64,000 bases of DNA from contig NZ_CP065511.1 in the NCBI RefSeq assembly GCF_022811925.1, forward strand, positions 1,295,501 to 1,359,500, read 5' to 3'. The first letter of the stretch is position 1; every line of letters starts with the position of its first letter. The DNA is from Cytobacillus oceanisediminis (lineage in GTDB: Bacteria; Bacillota; Bacilli; Bacillales; Cytobacillaceae). The position numbers and the translations under genes are program-made. Of the stretch, positions 51,865 through 61,334 are shown piece by piece. Below the pieces are notes generated by a model. It had not been told where the DNA came from. It worked only from the letters and a program-made list of their open reading frames with translations, and made no database searches.

Positions 51865-53019
51865 ATGAGAGAGCAGTTAAAGAAATTTGCGCAATTTACA
51901 GCATTGTCCAGTTTGCTTGTCCTCTCTGCATGCGGCGGCAATCAGGCTTCAGGGGATGAGGAAGGGGAGAGCAGCGGAGGAGCAGTTAAAGCGGATATTG
52001 GAGTTATTTCTTATATCAGCGGGCCAGGTGCAGCTTATGGCGAAGCTATTACAAATGGCTTAAAGCTCGCACAGGAAGAAATCAATGGCAAGGGTGAAGT
52101 CGAGATAAACCTTGTTATAGAAGATTCCGCCGGCAAGCAGGATCAGGCATTGACAGCAGCACAAAAGCTTATGAACTCAGAGAATGTAACAGGAATTATC
52201 GGGCCTACTTTAAGTACAGAAATGAATGTAGTTGGTCCAGAAGCCGATCTGAACGGGGTGCCGATCATGGGGACTTCAACAACTGCAGAAGGGATTCCGC
52301 AAATTGGGGCCTATGTTTTCCGCAACTCGCTGCCTGAAGCTTTGGCAATTCCGGCTTCAATAGATAAAGCCATTGAAAAATATGATGCTAAAAAAGTAGC
52401 AATTCTATATGGAAATGATGATGTTTTTACAAAATCGGGCTTTGACACGATGAAAAAAGCAGCAGAAGAGAAGGGCCTTGAAATCTTAACGATTGAAACG
52501 TTCCAAAAAGGACAATCAGACTATAATGCACAATTGACGAAAATTAAAGGTTTAAAGCCAGACCTTATTCTGGCGTCAGCTCTATACAATGAAGGTGCAG
52601 TCATAATGGATCAGGCAAGGAAAATGGGCATTGATGTCCCGTTTGTCGGAGGAAACGGCTTCAATTCTCCTGAGGTCATCAATATCGCAGGGGATGCAGC
52701 AAATGGCCTGATTGTGGCAACTCCTTGGTATGGTGAAAAAGAAGATGATAAGGTCAAGGAATTTGTCGGTAAGTATGAGGAAGAATACGGCAAAAAGCCT
52801 GACCAATTTGCAGCCCAGGCTTACGATGCACTATATATTATGGCTGAAGCATTAAAAAATGCGGGTGAAGCTGACCGTGATGCACTCCGTGACGCTTTGG
52901 CCGAAATCAAAGGCTTTAACGGAATCCTTGGAGAGTTCTCTTTTGATGAAGAAGGGGATGTCGTAATGGAGCCGACCGTTTTGGTTATCGAAGGCGGGGC
53001 ATTTAAGGAATTTAATTAA
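51865..53019 (+). CDS. livJ: Branched-chain amino acid ABC transporter substrate-binding lipoprotein
   Basis: A 384-residue extracellular binding protein with N-terminal lipobox LVLSAC (18-23), then a Periplas_BP_6-type fold with IGVISYISGPGAAYGEAITN, GIIGPTLSTEMNVVGPEADL, PIMGTSTTAEGIPQIGAYVF and the late FAAQAYDALYIMAEALKNAG. It binds leucine, isoleucine, valine or a related amide. A GGGGG ribosome binding site precedes the ATG. A hairpin separates it from the permease genes, probably giving more binding protein than permease. Confidence 0.93.
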   Translation: MREQLKKFAQFTALSSLLVLSACGGNQASGDEEGESSGGAVKADIGVISYISGPGAAYGEAITNGLKLAQEEINGKGEVEINLVIEDSAGKQDQALTAAQKLMNSENVTGIIGPTLSTEMNVVGPEADLNGVPIMGTSTTAEGIPQIGAYVFRNSLPEALAIPASIDKAIEKYDAKKVAILYGNDDVFTKSGFDTMKKAAEEKGLEILTIETFQKGQSDYNAQLTKIKGLKPDLILASALYNEGAVIMDQARKMGIDVPFVGGNGFNSPEVINIAGDAANGLIVATPWYGEKEDDKVKEFVGKYEEEYGKKPDQFAAQAYDALYIMAEALKNAGEADRDALRDALAEIKGFNGILGEFSFDEEGDVVMEPTVLVIEGGAFKEFN

Positions 53020-53035
53020 GAAAGCTGCAAAAGTG

Positions 53036-53070
53036 AAGCTCTGGCGCTTTCAGTGCCAGAGCTTACTTTT
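53036..53070 (+). terminator. Intercistronic hairpin after livJ
   Basis: AAGCTCTGGC / GCCAGAGCTT stem followed by ACTTTT. Genes downstream continue on the same strand, so termination is probably partial. Confidence 0.75.
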
Positions 53071-53111
53071 AAGAAAATGATTCATATAAATAAAGTTAGT
53101 AGGTGAATACC

Positions 53112-53987
53112 GTGTTAATTGAACAATTAATAAACGGAATTACCCTTGGCAGCATTTATGCCATCGTTGCACTTGGGTTTACATTGGTTTTCGGGGTGCT
53201 TGGCATTATCAATATGGCACACGGAGAAATCTTTATGTTCGGAGCCTTCATTGGTGTTGTTGTCACTTCCACATTTAAAGGGCCGCTTTGGATGGCCTTT
53301 ATGGCAGCAATTTTGATAACTGCCGCAATGGGATATCTGCTTGAGCGATTTGCCCTGAGACCGCTCAGGAATAAACAGGGGGTATCCCATCTGGCGCCAT
53401 TGATCAGTACCATTGGCGTTTCGATACTGCTGGAAAACCTGTCCCACCACATTTTTGGTCCAGGCAACCATCCTTTCCGTGCTTCTTTTGCGGAAATAAG
53501 TTTCCAGATCGGTTCGATCACCGTATATCTTGTGCAGATTGTCATCTTCGTCATTTCTGTCCTTCTCATGTACGCCCTTTCTTTTTGGCTAGGCAAGACA
53601 AAGGCAGGAAAAGCCTTAAGGGCAACTGCTGAAAACCTGGAAACTGCAAGCCTTCTTGGTGTTGATGTGAAAAGAACGATTACGATGACTGTTATCATCG
53701 CATCTGCGATGGGCGGGATTGCCGGGATCCTGGTCGGAATGGCATTTAACTCTGTTACGCCTCAGATGGGATTATCCATTGGTCTAAAAGGACTTGCCAT
53801 CATCATTCTTGGAGGCATGGGGAATGTCAAGGGAGCGATGGCCGGGGGCCTTATCCTTGGTCTGGCGGAAACCTTTGTCGTTGTTTACGGCAATTCGGGA
53901 TACAAGGATGCAATAGCTTTTGCGGCCATTATCGTCATACTTCTAATCAGGCCGCAGGGATTGTTTGGCCAAAAAATTTCAGCGTAA
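53112..53987 (+). CDS. livH: Branched-chain amino acid ABC permease (LivH)
   Basis: A 291-residue permease with about eight transmembrane segments. It contains the LivH pattern GITLGSIYAIVALGFTLVFG and GIINMAHGEIFMFGAFIGV near the start, and the ATPase-contact segment LGKTKAGKALRATAENLETA with LLGVDVKRTI. GTG 53112 follows AGGTGA by five bases; a GTG nine bases upstream (53103) lies inside that ribosome binding site. The livM gene starts 13 bases later. Confidence 0.93.
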   Translation: MLIEQLINGITLGSIYAIVALGFTLVFGVLGIINMAHGEIFMFGAFIGVVVTSTFKGPLWMAFMAAILITAAMGYLLERFALRPLRNKQGVSHLAPLISTIGVSILLENLSHHIFGPGNHPFRASFAEISFQIGSITVYLVQIVIFVISVLLMYALSFWLGKTKAGKALRATAENLETASLLGVDVKRTITMTVIIASAMGGIAGILVGMAFNSVTPQMGLSIGLKGLAIIILGGMGNVKGAMAGGLILGLAETFVVVYGNSGYKDAIAFAAIIVILLIRPQGLFGQKISA

Positions 53988-53999
53988 GAAGGTGAACTC

Positions 54000-54977
54000 A
54001 TGCTTGCAGAATTAATAAATCCATATTATTTACAGGTAGCTTCTTTTATATTAATCAACATTATTTTAGGGGTAAGTATATATATTACTCTATCAACTGG
54101 TCAGCTCTCGCTTGCCAATGCAGGATTTATGGGGATCGGTGCCTATACATCGGCCCTTCTGACGCTGAATTTTGACCTTCCGATTATTGTGGGGATACTG
54201 GCGGGCACTTTATTGGCGGGTTTATTCGGAATCCTTATCGGGATACCGACATTAAGGCTTCAGGGTGTTTACCTCGCCATTGTTACCCTCGGGTTTGGAG
54301 AGGTTATCCGGGTTATTTTTGTAAACTGGGAGTCTATGACAAAGGGAGCTGTGGGTTTATCAGGCATACCGCATATGGGCCGTGAACTGCTGAATACTTT
54401 AAAAGACTTTGGCTTTGATCCGAAAATACTTGGACTCCAAAATAACCAGTTTGTATTTCTAGCTATTTTCCTCATCTTATTGGGGGTTACAATCAGCATA
54501 ATCACGTTTTTCAGAAGGCAGAACCGTTCCAGAGTGGGACGGGCTTTCGCAGCGATTAAGCTGGATGAAAAAGCTGCTGAGTCAATGGGCATCAATATTA
54601 CTTATTATAAGGTCCTGGCATTTGCACAGGGGGCACTGGTAGCCGGATTTGCAGGCGCATTATTTGCACATGTTCTTGCGTACATAAGTCCTGCCGATTT
54701 TGCCTATCACCGTGCGGTTGAGATACTGATTTTCGCAGTTTTCGGGGGAAGCGAAGTAATTTGGGGACCGGTGTTTGGAGCGCTCTTTTTAACTGTAATG
54801 CCCGAAGTGCTCAGGTTTATCAGCGAATACCGCTACATGATTTATGGTCTGATCATTATTATTATGATGGCTGTCCGGCCGCAGGGATTAATTGATGTAA
54901 ATATTTTAAATTGGCTCAAGCTTAAAACATCAAAGAGGAGGCAAAAGCATGGTACTTCAAGTCAAAAAAGCATGTAA
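54000..54977 (+). CDS. livM: Branched-chain amino acid ABC permease (LivM)
   Basis: A 325-residue permease of the LivM type. It has the conserved TGQLSLANAGFMGIGAYTSA segment, the GIPTLRLQGVYLAIVTLGFG motif, the loop RVGRAFAAIKLDEKAAESMG and the closing GLIIIIMMAVRPQGL. It forms the channel with LivH. GAAGGTGA precedes the ATG. Its end overlaps the start of livG by 29 bases, in a different frame. Confidence 0.94.
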   Translation: MLAELINPYYLQVASFILINIILGVSIYITLSTGQLSLANAGFMGIGAYTSALLTLNFDLPIIVGILAGTLLAGLFGILIGIPTLRLQGVYLAIVTLGFGEVIRVIFVNWESMTKGAVGLSGIPHMGRELLNTLKDFGFDPKILGLQNNQFVFLAIFLILLGVTISIITFFRRQNRSRVGRAFAAIKLDEKAAESMGINITYYKVLAFAQGALVAGFAGALFAHVLAYISPADFAYHRAVEILIFAVFGGSEVIWGPVFGALFLTVMPEVLRFISEYRYMIYGLIIIIMMAVRPQGLIDVNILNWLKLKTSKRRQKHGTSSQKSM

Positions 54978-55722
54978 AAACTTTGGCGGGCTGAGTGCCC
55001 TGTCTGATGTCTCGTTCTCTATTAACCAGGGTGAGATCTTTGGGCTGATCGGTCCAAACGGAGCCGGGAAGACAACGATGTTCAATCTGATTACATCGAT
55101 GTTTACTCCCACCTCAGGCGAGATTATCTTTAATGAAGATAATATCAATGGCTTAAAACCGCACCTGATCACGAAAAAAGGCATTTGCAGAACATTCCAG
55201 AATATTCGCCTGTTTCCGCAGATGACAGCAGAAGAAAATGTGATGGTTGGTGAGCACTGCAGAAGTAAGTCCGGCGTATTAAGCAGTGTATTCAGGACAA
55301 AATCACAGAGAAAAGAAGAAGAAAGAATCCGCAGCAAAGCGAATGAACTATTAGAGTTTGTTGGGCTGGGAGGTTTTGCGGAGGTCGTTTCTGACAGCCT
55401 GGCATACGGCCAGCAAAGAAGGCTGGAAATTGCCCGGGCACTGGCCAGTTCTCCTCAGCTGCTGCTGCTGGATGAACCGGCAGCCGGAATGAATGAAACA
55501 GAAACAAGCGAATTATTTCATCTCATCAAAAAAATTCAGGAACAGGGCATCACTGTCCTGCTGATCGAGCATGACATGCCGCTTGTCATGAAATTATGCG
55601 ACCGTATTGCCGTGCTTAACTTCGGCAAGAAAATTGCTGAAGGCACACCTGCTGAAATCCAAAATAATCCTGATGTCATAGAAGCCTATCTCGGCAGTGA
55701 GGAGGAAGATTTGTATGCTTAA
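54949..55722 (+). CDS. livG: Branched-chain amino acid ABC ATPase (LivG)
   Basis: A 257-residue ATPase. Walker A is GPNGAGKTTMF, the LivG insert ICRTFQNIRLFPQMTAEENV, the signature LAYGQQRRLEIARALA, Walker B LLLLDEPAAGMNETE and His in LLIEHDMPLVM. The start overlaps livM, with a GAGGAGGC ribosome binding site inside it. It partners with LivF on the cytoplasmic side. Confidence 0.94.
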   Translation: MVLQVKKACKNFGGLSALSDVSFSINQGEIFGLIGPNGAGKTTMFNLITSMFTPTSGEIIFNEDNINGLKPHLITKKGICRTFQNIRLFPQMTAEENVMVGEHCRSKSGVLSSVFRTKSQRKEEERIRSKANELLEFVGLGGFAEVVSDSLAYGQQRRLEIARALASSPQLLLLDEPAAGMNETETSELFHLIKKIQEQGITVLLIEHDMPLVMKLCDRIAVLNFGKKIAEGTPAEIQNNPDVIEAYLGSEEEDLYA

Positions 55723-56425
55723 GGTAAACGGGATTAACGCTTTTTATGGGAAAATCCAGGTTCTTAAGAACATTAGCCTCGAAGTGGAAGAAGGCAGTAT
55801 TGTTACGATACTTGGCGCAAACGGAGCTGGGAAGACAACGACCATGAAGACCATTTCCGGGTTGCTTAAGCCTCAAGCCGGCAGCATTCAATTTCAGGGG
55901 CATGATGTAACGGGACTCCGGCCGGACCAGCTGCTTCGTAAAGGGATTGCCCTTGTTCCGGAAGGCCGCCAGATCCTTTCAGGAATGACAGTGCTCGAAA
56001 ATCTGGAAATGGGTGCGTATCACCGTAAGGACAATGAAATTGACCAGGATATTAAGAATGTAATGAAGCGTTTTCCAATCCTCGAAGAAAGACAGAAACA
56101 GCAAGGTGGAACCTTATCCGGCGGACAGCAGCAGATGCTGGCCATTGCCAGAGCGATCCTCAGCAAACCCAAGCTGCTTCTCCTTGACGAGCCGTCAATG
56201 GGGCTGGCTCCTCTGATAGTGGCTGATATCTTTAAGATTATTAAAGAAATTAACGAAGCGGGCACTACCGTTCTTTTGGTAGAGCAGAATGCCAGGCAGG
56301 CACTAAAAATATCCGATTATGGGTATGTCCTGGAAACCGGAAAAATGGTTGCTGAGGGCAGCTCACAGAAGCTGCTGAATGACCCTAGAATCATGGAAGC
56401 CTACCTGGGGCGGAAATCAAGCTAA
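55715..56425 (+). CDS. livF: Branched-chain amino acid ABC ATPase (LivF)
   Basis: A 236-residue ATPase. Walker A is GANGAGKTTTM, then RKGIALVPEGRQILSGMTVL, signature LSGGQQQMLAIARAIL, Walker B LLLLDEPSMGLAPL and the VEQNAR switch segment, where Gln-Asn replace the His-Asp of most ABC ATPases, as is usual in LivF. I start at ATG 55715, preceded by GAGGAGGAAG; the ATG overlaps the livG stop. The longer frame from 55697 lacks a ribosome binding site. It ends the livJHMGF operon, and a terminator follows. Confidence 0.94.
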   Translation: MLKVNGINAFYGKIQVLKNISLEVEEGSIVTILGANGAGKTTTMKTISGLLKPQAGSIQFQGHDVTGLRPDQLLRKGIALVPEGRQILSGMTVLENLEMGAYHRKDNEIDQDIKNVMKRFPILEERQKQQGGTLSGGQQQMLAIARAILSKPKLLLLDEPSMGLAPLIVADIFKIIKEINEAGTTVLLVEQNARQALKISDYGYVLETGKMVAEGSSQKLLNDPRIMEAYLGRKSS

Positions 56426-56429
56426 ATAT

Positions 56430-56461
56430 AAAAGGCCGAATCTTTAGATTTGGCCTTTTAT
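56430..56461 (+). terminator. Terminator of the liv operon
   Basis: AAAGGCCgAATCT / AGATTtGGCCTTT hairpin with a T-rich tail. Confidence 0.88.
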
Positions 56462-56530
56462 ATTTTTACCTATTGCATTATGGTAAAATCGGTTGATAAA
56501 GGAATTATTTGTGCAAAAACCGGAGGACAA

Positions 56531-57511
56531 ATGAAAAAAATAAAGAAGATCTTAAAACGGCTGATTATAATTTTATTAATTCTCGGCGTATTTATGTTTT
56601 TAAACAACAGCTCCCTGCTTACAAAAGAAAGAAATGCTGAGCCGCTGCTTCTCGCCCATAGAGGAATGGCACAGACCTTTCATATGGAAGGGATAACGGG
56701 GGAGACGTGTACGGCTGAAAGAATCTACGAGCCTGAGCATCCCTTTCTTGAAAATACGATTCCTTCCATGGAAGCAGCTTTTGAAGCAGGTGCAGATGCA
56801 GTTGAATTGGATATTCAGCTTACAAAGGATGGACAGTTTGCGGTGTTCCATGATTGGACGCTGGAATGCCGGACAAATGCAAAGGGAAGCACCAGAGATT
56901 ATACAATGGAGGAATTAAAAAAGCTGGACATTGGTTACGGCTATACAGCGGATAATGGAAAAACCTATCCGTTTCGCGGCAAAGTAATCGGAATGATGCC
57001 AAGCCTGGATGAAGTCATGAATGAGTTTCCGGAAGGCGATTTATTACTCCATATTAAAAGCAATGACCCCCAAGAAGGAGAAAAGCTTGCTGAATACCTG
57101 TCTTTGTTTTCAGAAGACAGATTGGAGAAAATATCTGTTTATGGAGGAGACGAACCTATTGCTGCACTGAAGGAAGAAATGCCTGCAATGAGGGTGATGT
57201 CAAAGGCAACATTGAAAGATTGCCTTCTGCCATATATAGGGGCGGGATGGACAGGGTATGTTCCAAACTCCTGCAAAAACACACAGCTTCATATTCCTGA
57301 ATCATATACGAAGCTGATGTGGGGCTGGCCGAATAAATTTTTAAATCGAATGGACGATGCAGGCACGAGAGTTATTGTGGTTGCAGGGGACGGAAGCTGG
57401 TCGGAAGGATTTGATAGACCTAAAGACCTGGAAAGGCTGCCTGATGATTATTCAGGAGGCATCTGGACAAACAGGATCGACCTGATTGCCCCCAGATATA
57501 AGAAAGAATAG
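56531..57511 (+). CDS. Glycerophosphodiester phosphodiesterase, membrane-anchored
   Basis: A 326-residue GDPD-family enzyme with an N-terminal membrane segment (LIIILLILGVFMFLN) and the catalytic domain facing outside. Motifs: LLAHRGMAQTF (His of the HRG pair), FLENTIPSMEAAFEAGADAV, ELDIQLTKDGQFAVFHDW and the C-terminal GPDP-like SGGIWTNRIDLIAPRYK. It hydrolyses glycerophosphodiesters to glycerol-3-phosphate and an alcohol, in lipid or teichoic-acid turnover. I use ATG 56531, after CGGAGGACAA; the longer frame from 56450 begins inside the liv terminator. Confidence 0.92.
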   Translation: MKKIKKILKRLIIILLILGVFMFLNNSSLLTKERNAEPLLLAHRGMAQTFHMEGITGETCTAERIYEPEHPFLENTIPSMEAAFEAGADAVELDIQLTKDGQFAVFHDWTLECRTNAKGSTRDYTMEELKKLDIGYGYTADNGKTYPFRGKVIGMMPSLDEVMNEFPEGDLLLHIKSNDPQEGEKLAEYLSLFSEDRLEKISVYGGDEPIAALKEEMPAMRVMSKATLKDCLLPYIGAGWTGYVPNSCKNTQLHIPESYTKLMWGWPNKFLNRMDDAGTRVIVVAGDGSWSEGFDRPKDLERLPDDYSGGIWTNRIDLIAPRYKKE

Positions 57512-57537
57512 GCGCTTGGTTTGATCCAGGCGTTTTT
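57512..57537 (+). terminator. Rho-independent terminator
   Basis: CGCTTGG / CCAGGCG stem with one wobble and a TTTTTA tail after the GDPD gene. Confidence 0.75.
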
Positions 57538-57675
57538 AATTTTTCAAATGGAATTATTTAAAAATTTTGTAAAAAGGATTATGATATTAAAAAGGATTAT
57601 TTAGTTTGCCGAAGGATTTCAGGTGTCTTATTATACATATATTATAAATTGCAATTACAGCTTGGGGGACTATAA

Positions 57676-59406
57676 ATGGCGAAAGTTTTAGCATTTCTTA
57701 AGCCTTACCGGATAGCAGTGGCAATAGCATTATCCTTAATGCTGACTGAGCTTGCTGTTGAGCTTATTCAGCCATTATTAATGGCAAAGATCATAGATCA
57801 AGGCATCCTTCAGAATAATCTTCAGGAGGTCGTGAAGTGGGGAGGGATTATGCTGGCTGCTTCTTTTGCCGCTTTTGCAGCTGGAGTCATTAATTCCTTT
57901 TATGCTGCCCACGTCAGCCAAAGCTTTGGTTTTGATGTAAGGAGAAGCTTATATGACAAAGTGCAGTCCTTCTCTTTTGCCAACTTTAATCTTTTCCCGA
58001 CATCTTCATTAATTACCCGAATGACTAATGATATTACGCAGCTTCAAAATACCGTTTTTATGAGCCTTCGAATCATGATGAGAGCTCCTTTATTAATAAT
58101 TGGCGGCCTTATAATGGCTTTTGTGGTAAATGTGAAGCTTGCTCTTATCTTGTCAGCTGTGGCCCCATTCCTTTTTCTATTTCTGTTCTGGGTAATGGGA
58201 AAAGGCGGCGCGCTCTTTAAAGCAGTCCAGGAAAAGCTGGACTCTGTAAACAGCGTCATGCAGGAGAATCTGACGGGGATTCGGCTAATTAAAGCGTTTG
58301 TCCGCAGAAATCATGAAGTGAAACGATTTACGCGCACAAATGAGGATCTTAGAGATGGAACGGTTAAAGCATTGCGTATGATGGAAGTGACCATGCCTGT
58401 TTTGCTTTTAATCATGAATCTGAGTATTCTTGGCGTGCTTTGGTTTGGCAGCATACAGGTAAATGAAGGGGATGTAAAGGTAGGAGAGATTGTTGCCATT
58501 GTTAACTATGCAACCAGAATAACGGCCGCTTTCTCCATTTTCTCCTGGATTATCATGGCATTCTCAAGGGCGCGGGCCTCTGCAAATCGTGTTGCAGAGG
58601 TACTGGAGACTGATGTGGATTTGACAGACAGCTCAGAATCCAAGAATGCCCTAACAGTAAATCAGGGAAAAATTCATTTTGAAAATGTATCTTTTATATA
58701 CCCAGGCACTTCAGAGAAGGTGCTGGACGGCATCAGCTTTACAATAAATCCTGGGGAAACAGTAGCGATATTAGGTGCAACAGGCTCAGGGAAAACCTCT
58801 TTATTCCAGCTCATTCCCCGGCTTTATGATGTGACCGGAGGAAAGGTTGAAATTGATGGGCATGATGTCCGGGAAATGAAAATGGAGAATCTTCGCAGGA
58901 AAATTGGCTTTGTGCCTCAGGAAGCCCTGCTTTTTACAGGCAGTGTGAAAGAGAACATTAAATGGGGCAAGGAAGATGCCGTGATGGAGGAAATCACTGA
59001 AGCAGCTGTCAATGCGCAAATACATGAAACGATTATGAAGCTGCCTCAAGGTTATGAAACAAAAGTGGGACAAAAGGGTGTTAATTTATCGGGCGGGCAA
59101 AAACAGCGGCTATCCATTGCCCGGGCGCTAGTAAGAATGCCGAAAATCCTTCTTCTTGATGACAGCACAAGTGCACTGGATATGAAAACAGAGGCAAAAC
59201 TTTTGAGTTCTTTAAAAAAATATACTTGTACAACACTGATTATCACACAGAAAATCAGTACAGCAATGGAAGCAGACAGAATCTTATTGCTTGAAGATGG
59301 AAGGCTTCTGGCTGAGGGAGACCACGAGACTCTCCTTCAAACATCGGGATTGTATAAGAGGATTTTTCAATCCCAATCTGGAGAGGAGAACAGAAATTAT
59401 GCTTAA
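57676..59406 (+). CDS. ABC exporter half-transporter, degenerate site subunit (YfiB-like)
   Basis: A 576-residue ABC exporter half with an N-terminal six-helix membrane domain and a C-terminal ATPase. Walker A is GATGSGKTSLF, signature LSGGQKQRLSIARAL and Walker B LLLDDSTSALD. The catalytic Glu after Walker B is replaced by Asp, and the switch segment reads LIITQKIST, with Gln instead of His. Together with the degenerate signature of the partner this makes one inactive ATP site, as in BmrCD/YfiBC heterodimers. It starts with GGGGGA before ATG and overlaps the next gene by eight bases. Confidence 0.9.
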   Translation: MAKVLAFLKPYRIAVAIALSLMLTELAVELIQPLLMAKIIDQGILQNNLQEVVKWGGIMLAASFAAFAAGVINSFYAAHVSQSFGFDVRRSLYDKVQSFSFANFNLFPTSSLITRMTNDITQLQNTVFMSLRIMMRAPLLIIGGLIMAFVVNVKLALILSAVAPFLFLFLFWVMGKGGALFKAVQEKLDSVNSVMQENLTGIRLIKAFVRRNHEVKRFTRTNEDLRDGTVKALRMMEVTMPVLLLIMNLSILGVLWFGSIQVNEGDVKVGEIVAIVNYATRITAAFSIFSWIIMAFSRARASANRVAEVLETDVDLTDSSESKNALTVNQGKIHFENVSFIYPGTSEKVLDGISFTINPGETVAILGATGSGKTSLFQLIPRLYDVTGGKVEIDGHDVREMKMENLRRKIGFVPQEALLFTGSVKENIKWGKEDAVMEEITEAAVNAQIHETIMKLPQGYETKVGQKGVNLSGGQKQRLSIARALVRMPKILLLDDSTSALDMKTEAKLLSSLKKYTCTTLIITQKISTAMEADRILLLEDGRLLAEGDHETLLQTSGLYKRIFQSQSGEENRNYA

Positions 59407-61228
59407 ACAGCTCAAAGAACCTTTCCAATATAAAAAGATTCCTCTCGACTTGAATGGTGAATTTACTAAAGGGAAAAAGCCGAAATCTGAGAACATTAAC
59501 TTCACATTAAAAAGAATCTGGACATACTTAGCCTACAATAAAGGATTGTTATCTCTTGTTCTATTAATGGTGGTTATCAGCTCAGCAATGGGGCTGCTAG
59601 GTCCATATTTAGTCGGGATGGCGATCGACGAGTATATTGTCACAAAGAACAGCAATGGATTTATAGCCTTACTGATCTGGCTCGGGGTCATTTATGTGCT
59701 GAACTCGCTTGCACTTTGGTTTCAGAATTATTGGATGATCGGCATCGCACAGGAAACTGTATTTACAATGAGAACGAAGCTTTTCAAACATTTGCATAAG
59801 CTCCCCATTCCGTTCTTTGACAAGCGGCAGCAGGGGGAACTGATGAGCAGGGTAACAAACGATATTGAAAATGTCAGCTCGACTCTGAACAGTTCAGTGA
59901 TCCAGGTCTTTTCCAGCTTGCTGACTTTAATTGGCACTGTTTCCGTAATGCTTTGGCTCAGTCCTTTGCTGACGCTCATTACACTGATCATTGTGCCGCT
60001 GATGTTTTTTGGAATGAAATGGATTACAGCACGGACAGGAAGGTTATTCAAAGAGCAGCAAAAGAATCTTGGAGAGCTAAACGGTTTTATTGAAGAGACC
60101 ATATCAGGACAGAGGATCATCAAGACCTTTTCACAGGAAAAGAAAGTTATGGCCGAGTTCCGGGAAAAAGGAGAAAAACTTAGGGGGGCAGGGTTCTGGG
60201 CTCAGACATATTCCGGATTTATCCCGAAGCTGATGAATGTTCTGAACAACTTGAGCTTTGCCATTATTGCCGGGGTTGGAGGCATTTTTGCCCTGAATGG
60301 AATGATTTCAATCGGTGTCATTGTCATATTCACGGAGTATTCCCGACAATTCACACGTCCGCTTAATGACCTGGCAAACCAATTTAACACACTTTTATCA
60401 GCGATTGCAGGAGCAGAGCGGGTATTTGACATTATGGATGAAGATGAAGAATTCAGAAATGAGGAGCAGCTAAAAGAACTTACCGAAGTGAAAGGAGAGG
60501 TTGAATTCCATAAAGTATCTTTTTCATATGAAGAAGATGGAAATACGGTCAGGGATGTAAGCCTTCATGTAAAAGCAGGACAGACTGCTGCTTTAGTTGG
60601 TCCAACAGGTGCAGGAAAGTCAACAATGATCAATTTGCTCTCCCGATTTTATGAACGGGAGTCAGGCCGTATTTTAATTGACGGCGAAGATATAGCCAAT
60701 GTGAAAAAAGAAAGCCTGAGGAAGCATATGGGATTTGTCCTGCAGGATTCATTTCTATTCCGTGGCACTGTGCGCGAAAATATCCGCTACGGCAGGCTGG
60801 AAGCCTCAGATGAAGAAGTGGTGGAAGCGGCTAAGCTTGCCAATGCCCATTCATTTATCATGAAACTTCCCCAGCAGTATGAGACACTGCTGAGTCAGGA
60901 CGGAAATGGCATTAGTCAGGGACAGAAGCAGCTTCTTTCCATTGCACGTGCATTTCTGGCAAACCCGGGCATTTTAATTCTGGATGAAGCAACAAGCAGC
61001 ATTGATACGGTGACAGAGCTTAAAATTCAGGATGCCCTTCAGGAACTGATGAAAGGCAGGACCAGCTTTGTCATTGCCCACCGTCTGAATACAATTAAGA
61101 ACGCAGATAAGATCTTTGTTCTTGAAGAGGGACGGATTATTGAAGAAGGTACACATGGAACCCTGCTAGAACAGGAGGGCTTTTATTATCGGCTTCATGG
61201 TAAAGCGGCTGTGGGGGCAAATGCCTGA
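59399..61228 (+). CDS. ABC exporter half-transporter, catalytic partner (YfiC-like)
   Basis: A 609-residue exporter half. An N-terminal extension is followed by six membrane helices and the ATPase. Walker A is GPTGAGKSTMI, Walker B ILILDEATSSID with intact catalytic Glu, and His in SFVIAHRLNTI. Its signature is GISQGQKQLLSIARAF, which is degenerate (SQGQ for SGGQ). With subunit 1 it forms one consensus and one degenerate site, typical of heterodimeric drug/lipid exporters such as BmrCD. I start at ATG 59399 (GGAGAGGAG upstream). Substrate unknown. Confidence 0.92.
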   Translation: MLKQLKEPFQYKKIPLDLNGEFTKGKKPKSENINFTLKRIWTYLAYNKGLLSLVLLMVVISSAMGLLGPYLVGMAIDEYIVTKNSNGFIALLIWLGVIYVLNSLALWFQNYWMIGIAQETVFTMRTKLFKHLHKLPIPFFDKRQQGELMSRVTNDIENVSSTLNSSVIQVFSSLLTLIGTVSVMLWLSPLLTLITLIIVPLMFFGMKWITARTGRLFKEQQKNLGELNGFIEETISGQRIIKTFSQEKKVMAEFREKGEKLRGAGFWAQTYSGFIPKLMNVLNNLSFAIIAGVGGIFALNGMISIGVIVIFTEYSRQFTRPLNDLANQFNTLLSAIAGAERVFDIMDEDEEFRNEEQLKELTEVKGEVEFHKVSFSYEEDGNTVRDVSLHVKAGQTAALVGPTGAGKSTMINLLSRFYERESGRILIDGEDIANVKKESLRKHMGFVLQDSFLFRGTVRENIRYGRLEASDEEVVEAAKLANAHSFIMKLPQQYETLLSQDGNGISQGQKQLLSIARAFLANPGILILDEATSSIDTVTELKIQDALQELMKGRTSFVIAHRLNTIKNADKIFVLEEGRIIEEGTHGTLLEQEGFYYRLHGKAAVGANA

Positions 61229-61287
61229 AATGGCAGTTTGATGCAAAAAAGGTGTATGCCCTTCAGCGATACAATGGATTTTCCAAA

Positions 61288-61325
61288 CAAAAGGCGGATT
61301 TGATTAATATCAAATCCGCCTTTTC
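61288..61325. terminator. Bidirectional terminator
   Basis: AAAAGGCGGATTTGA / TCAAATCCGCCTTTT perfect stem between the exporter genes and the reverse-strand VWA gene. Confidence 0.9.
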
Positions 61326-61334
61326 GCTTATCTA

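Noticed and set aside
53156..53698. 180-codon reverse-strand open frame
   Set aside because: Antisense to livH; composition follows from the membrane-protein codons on the other strand.
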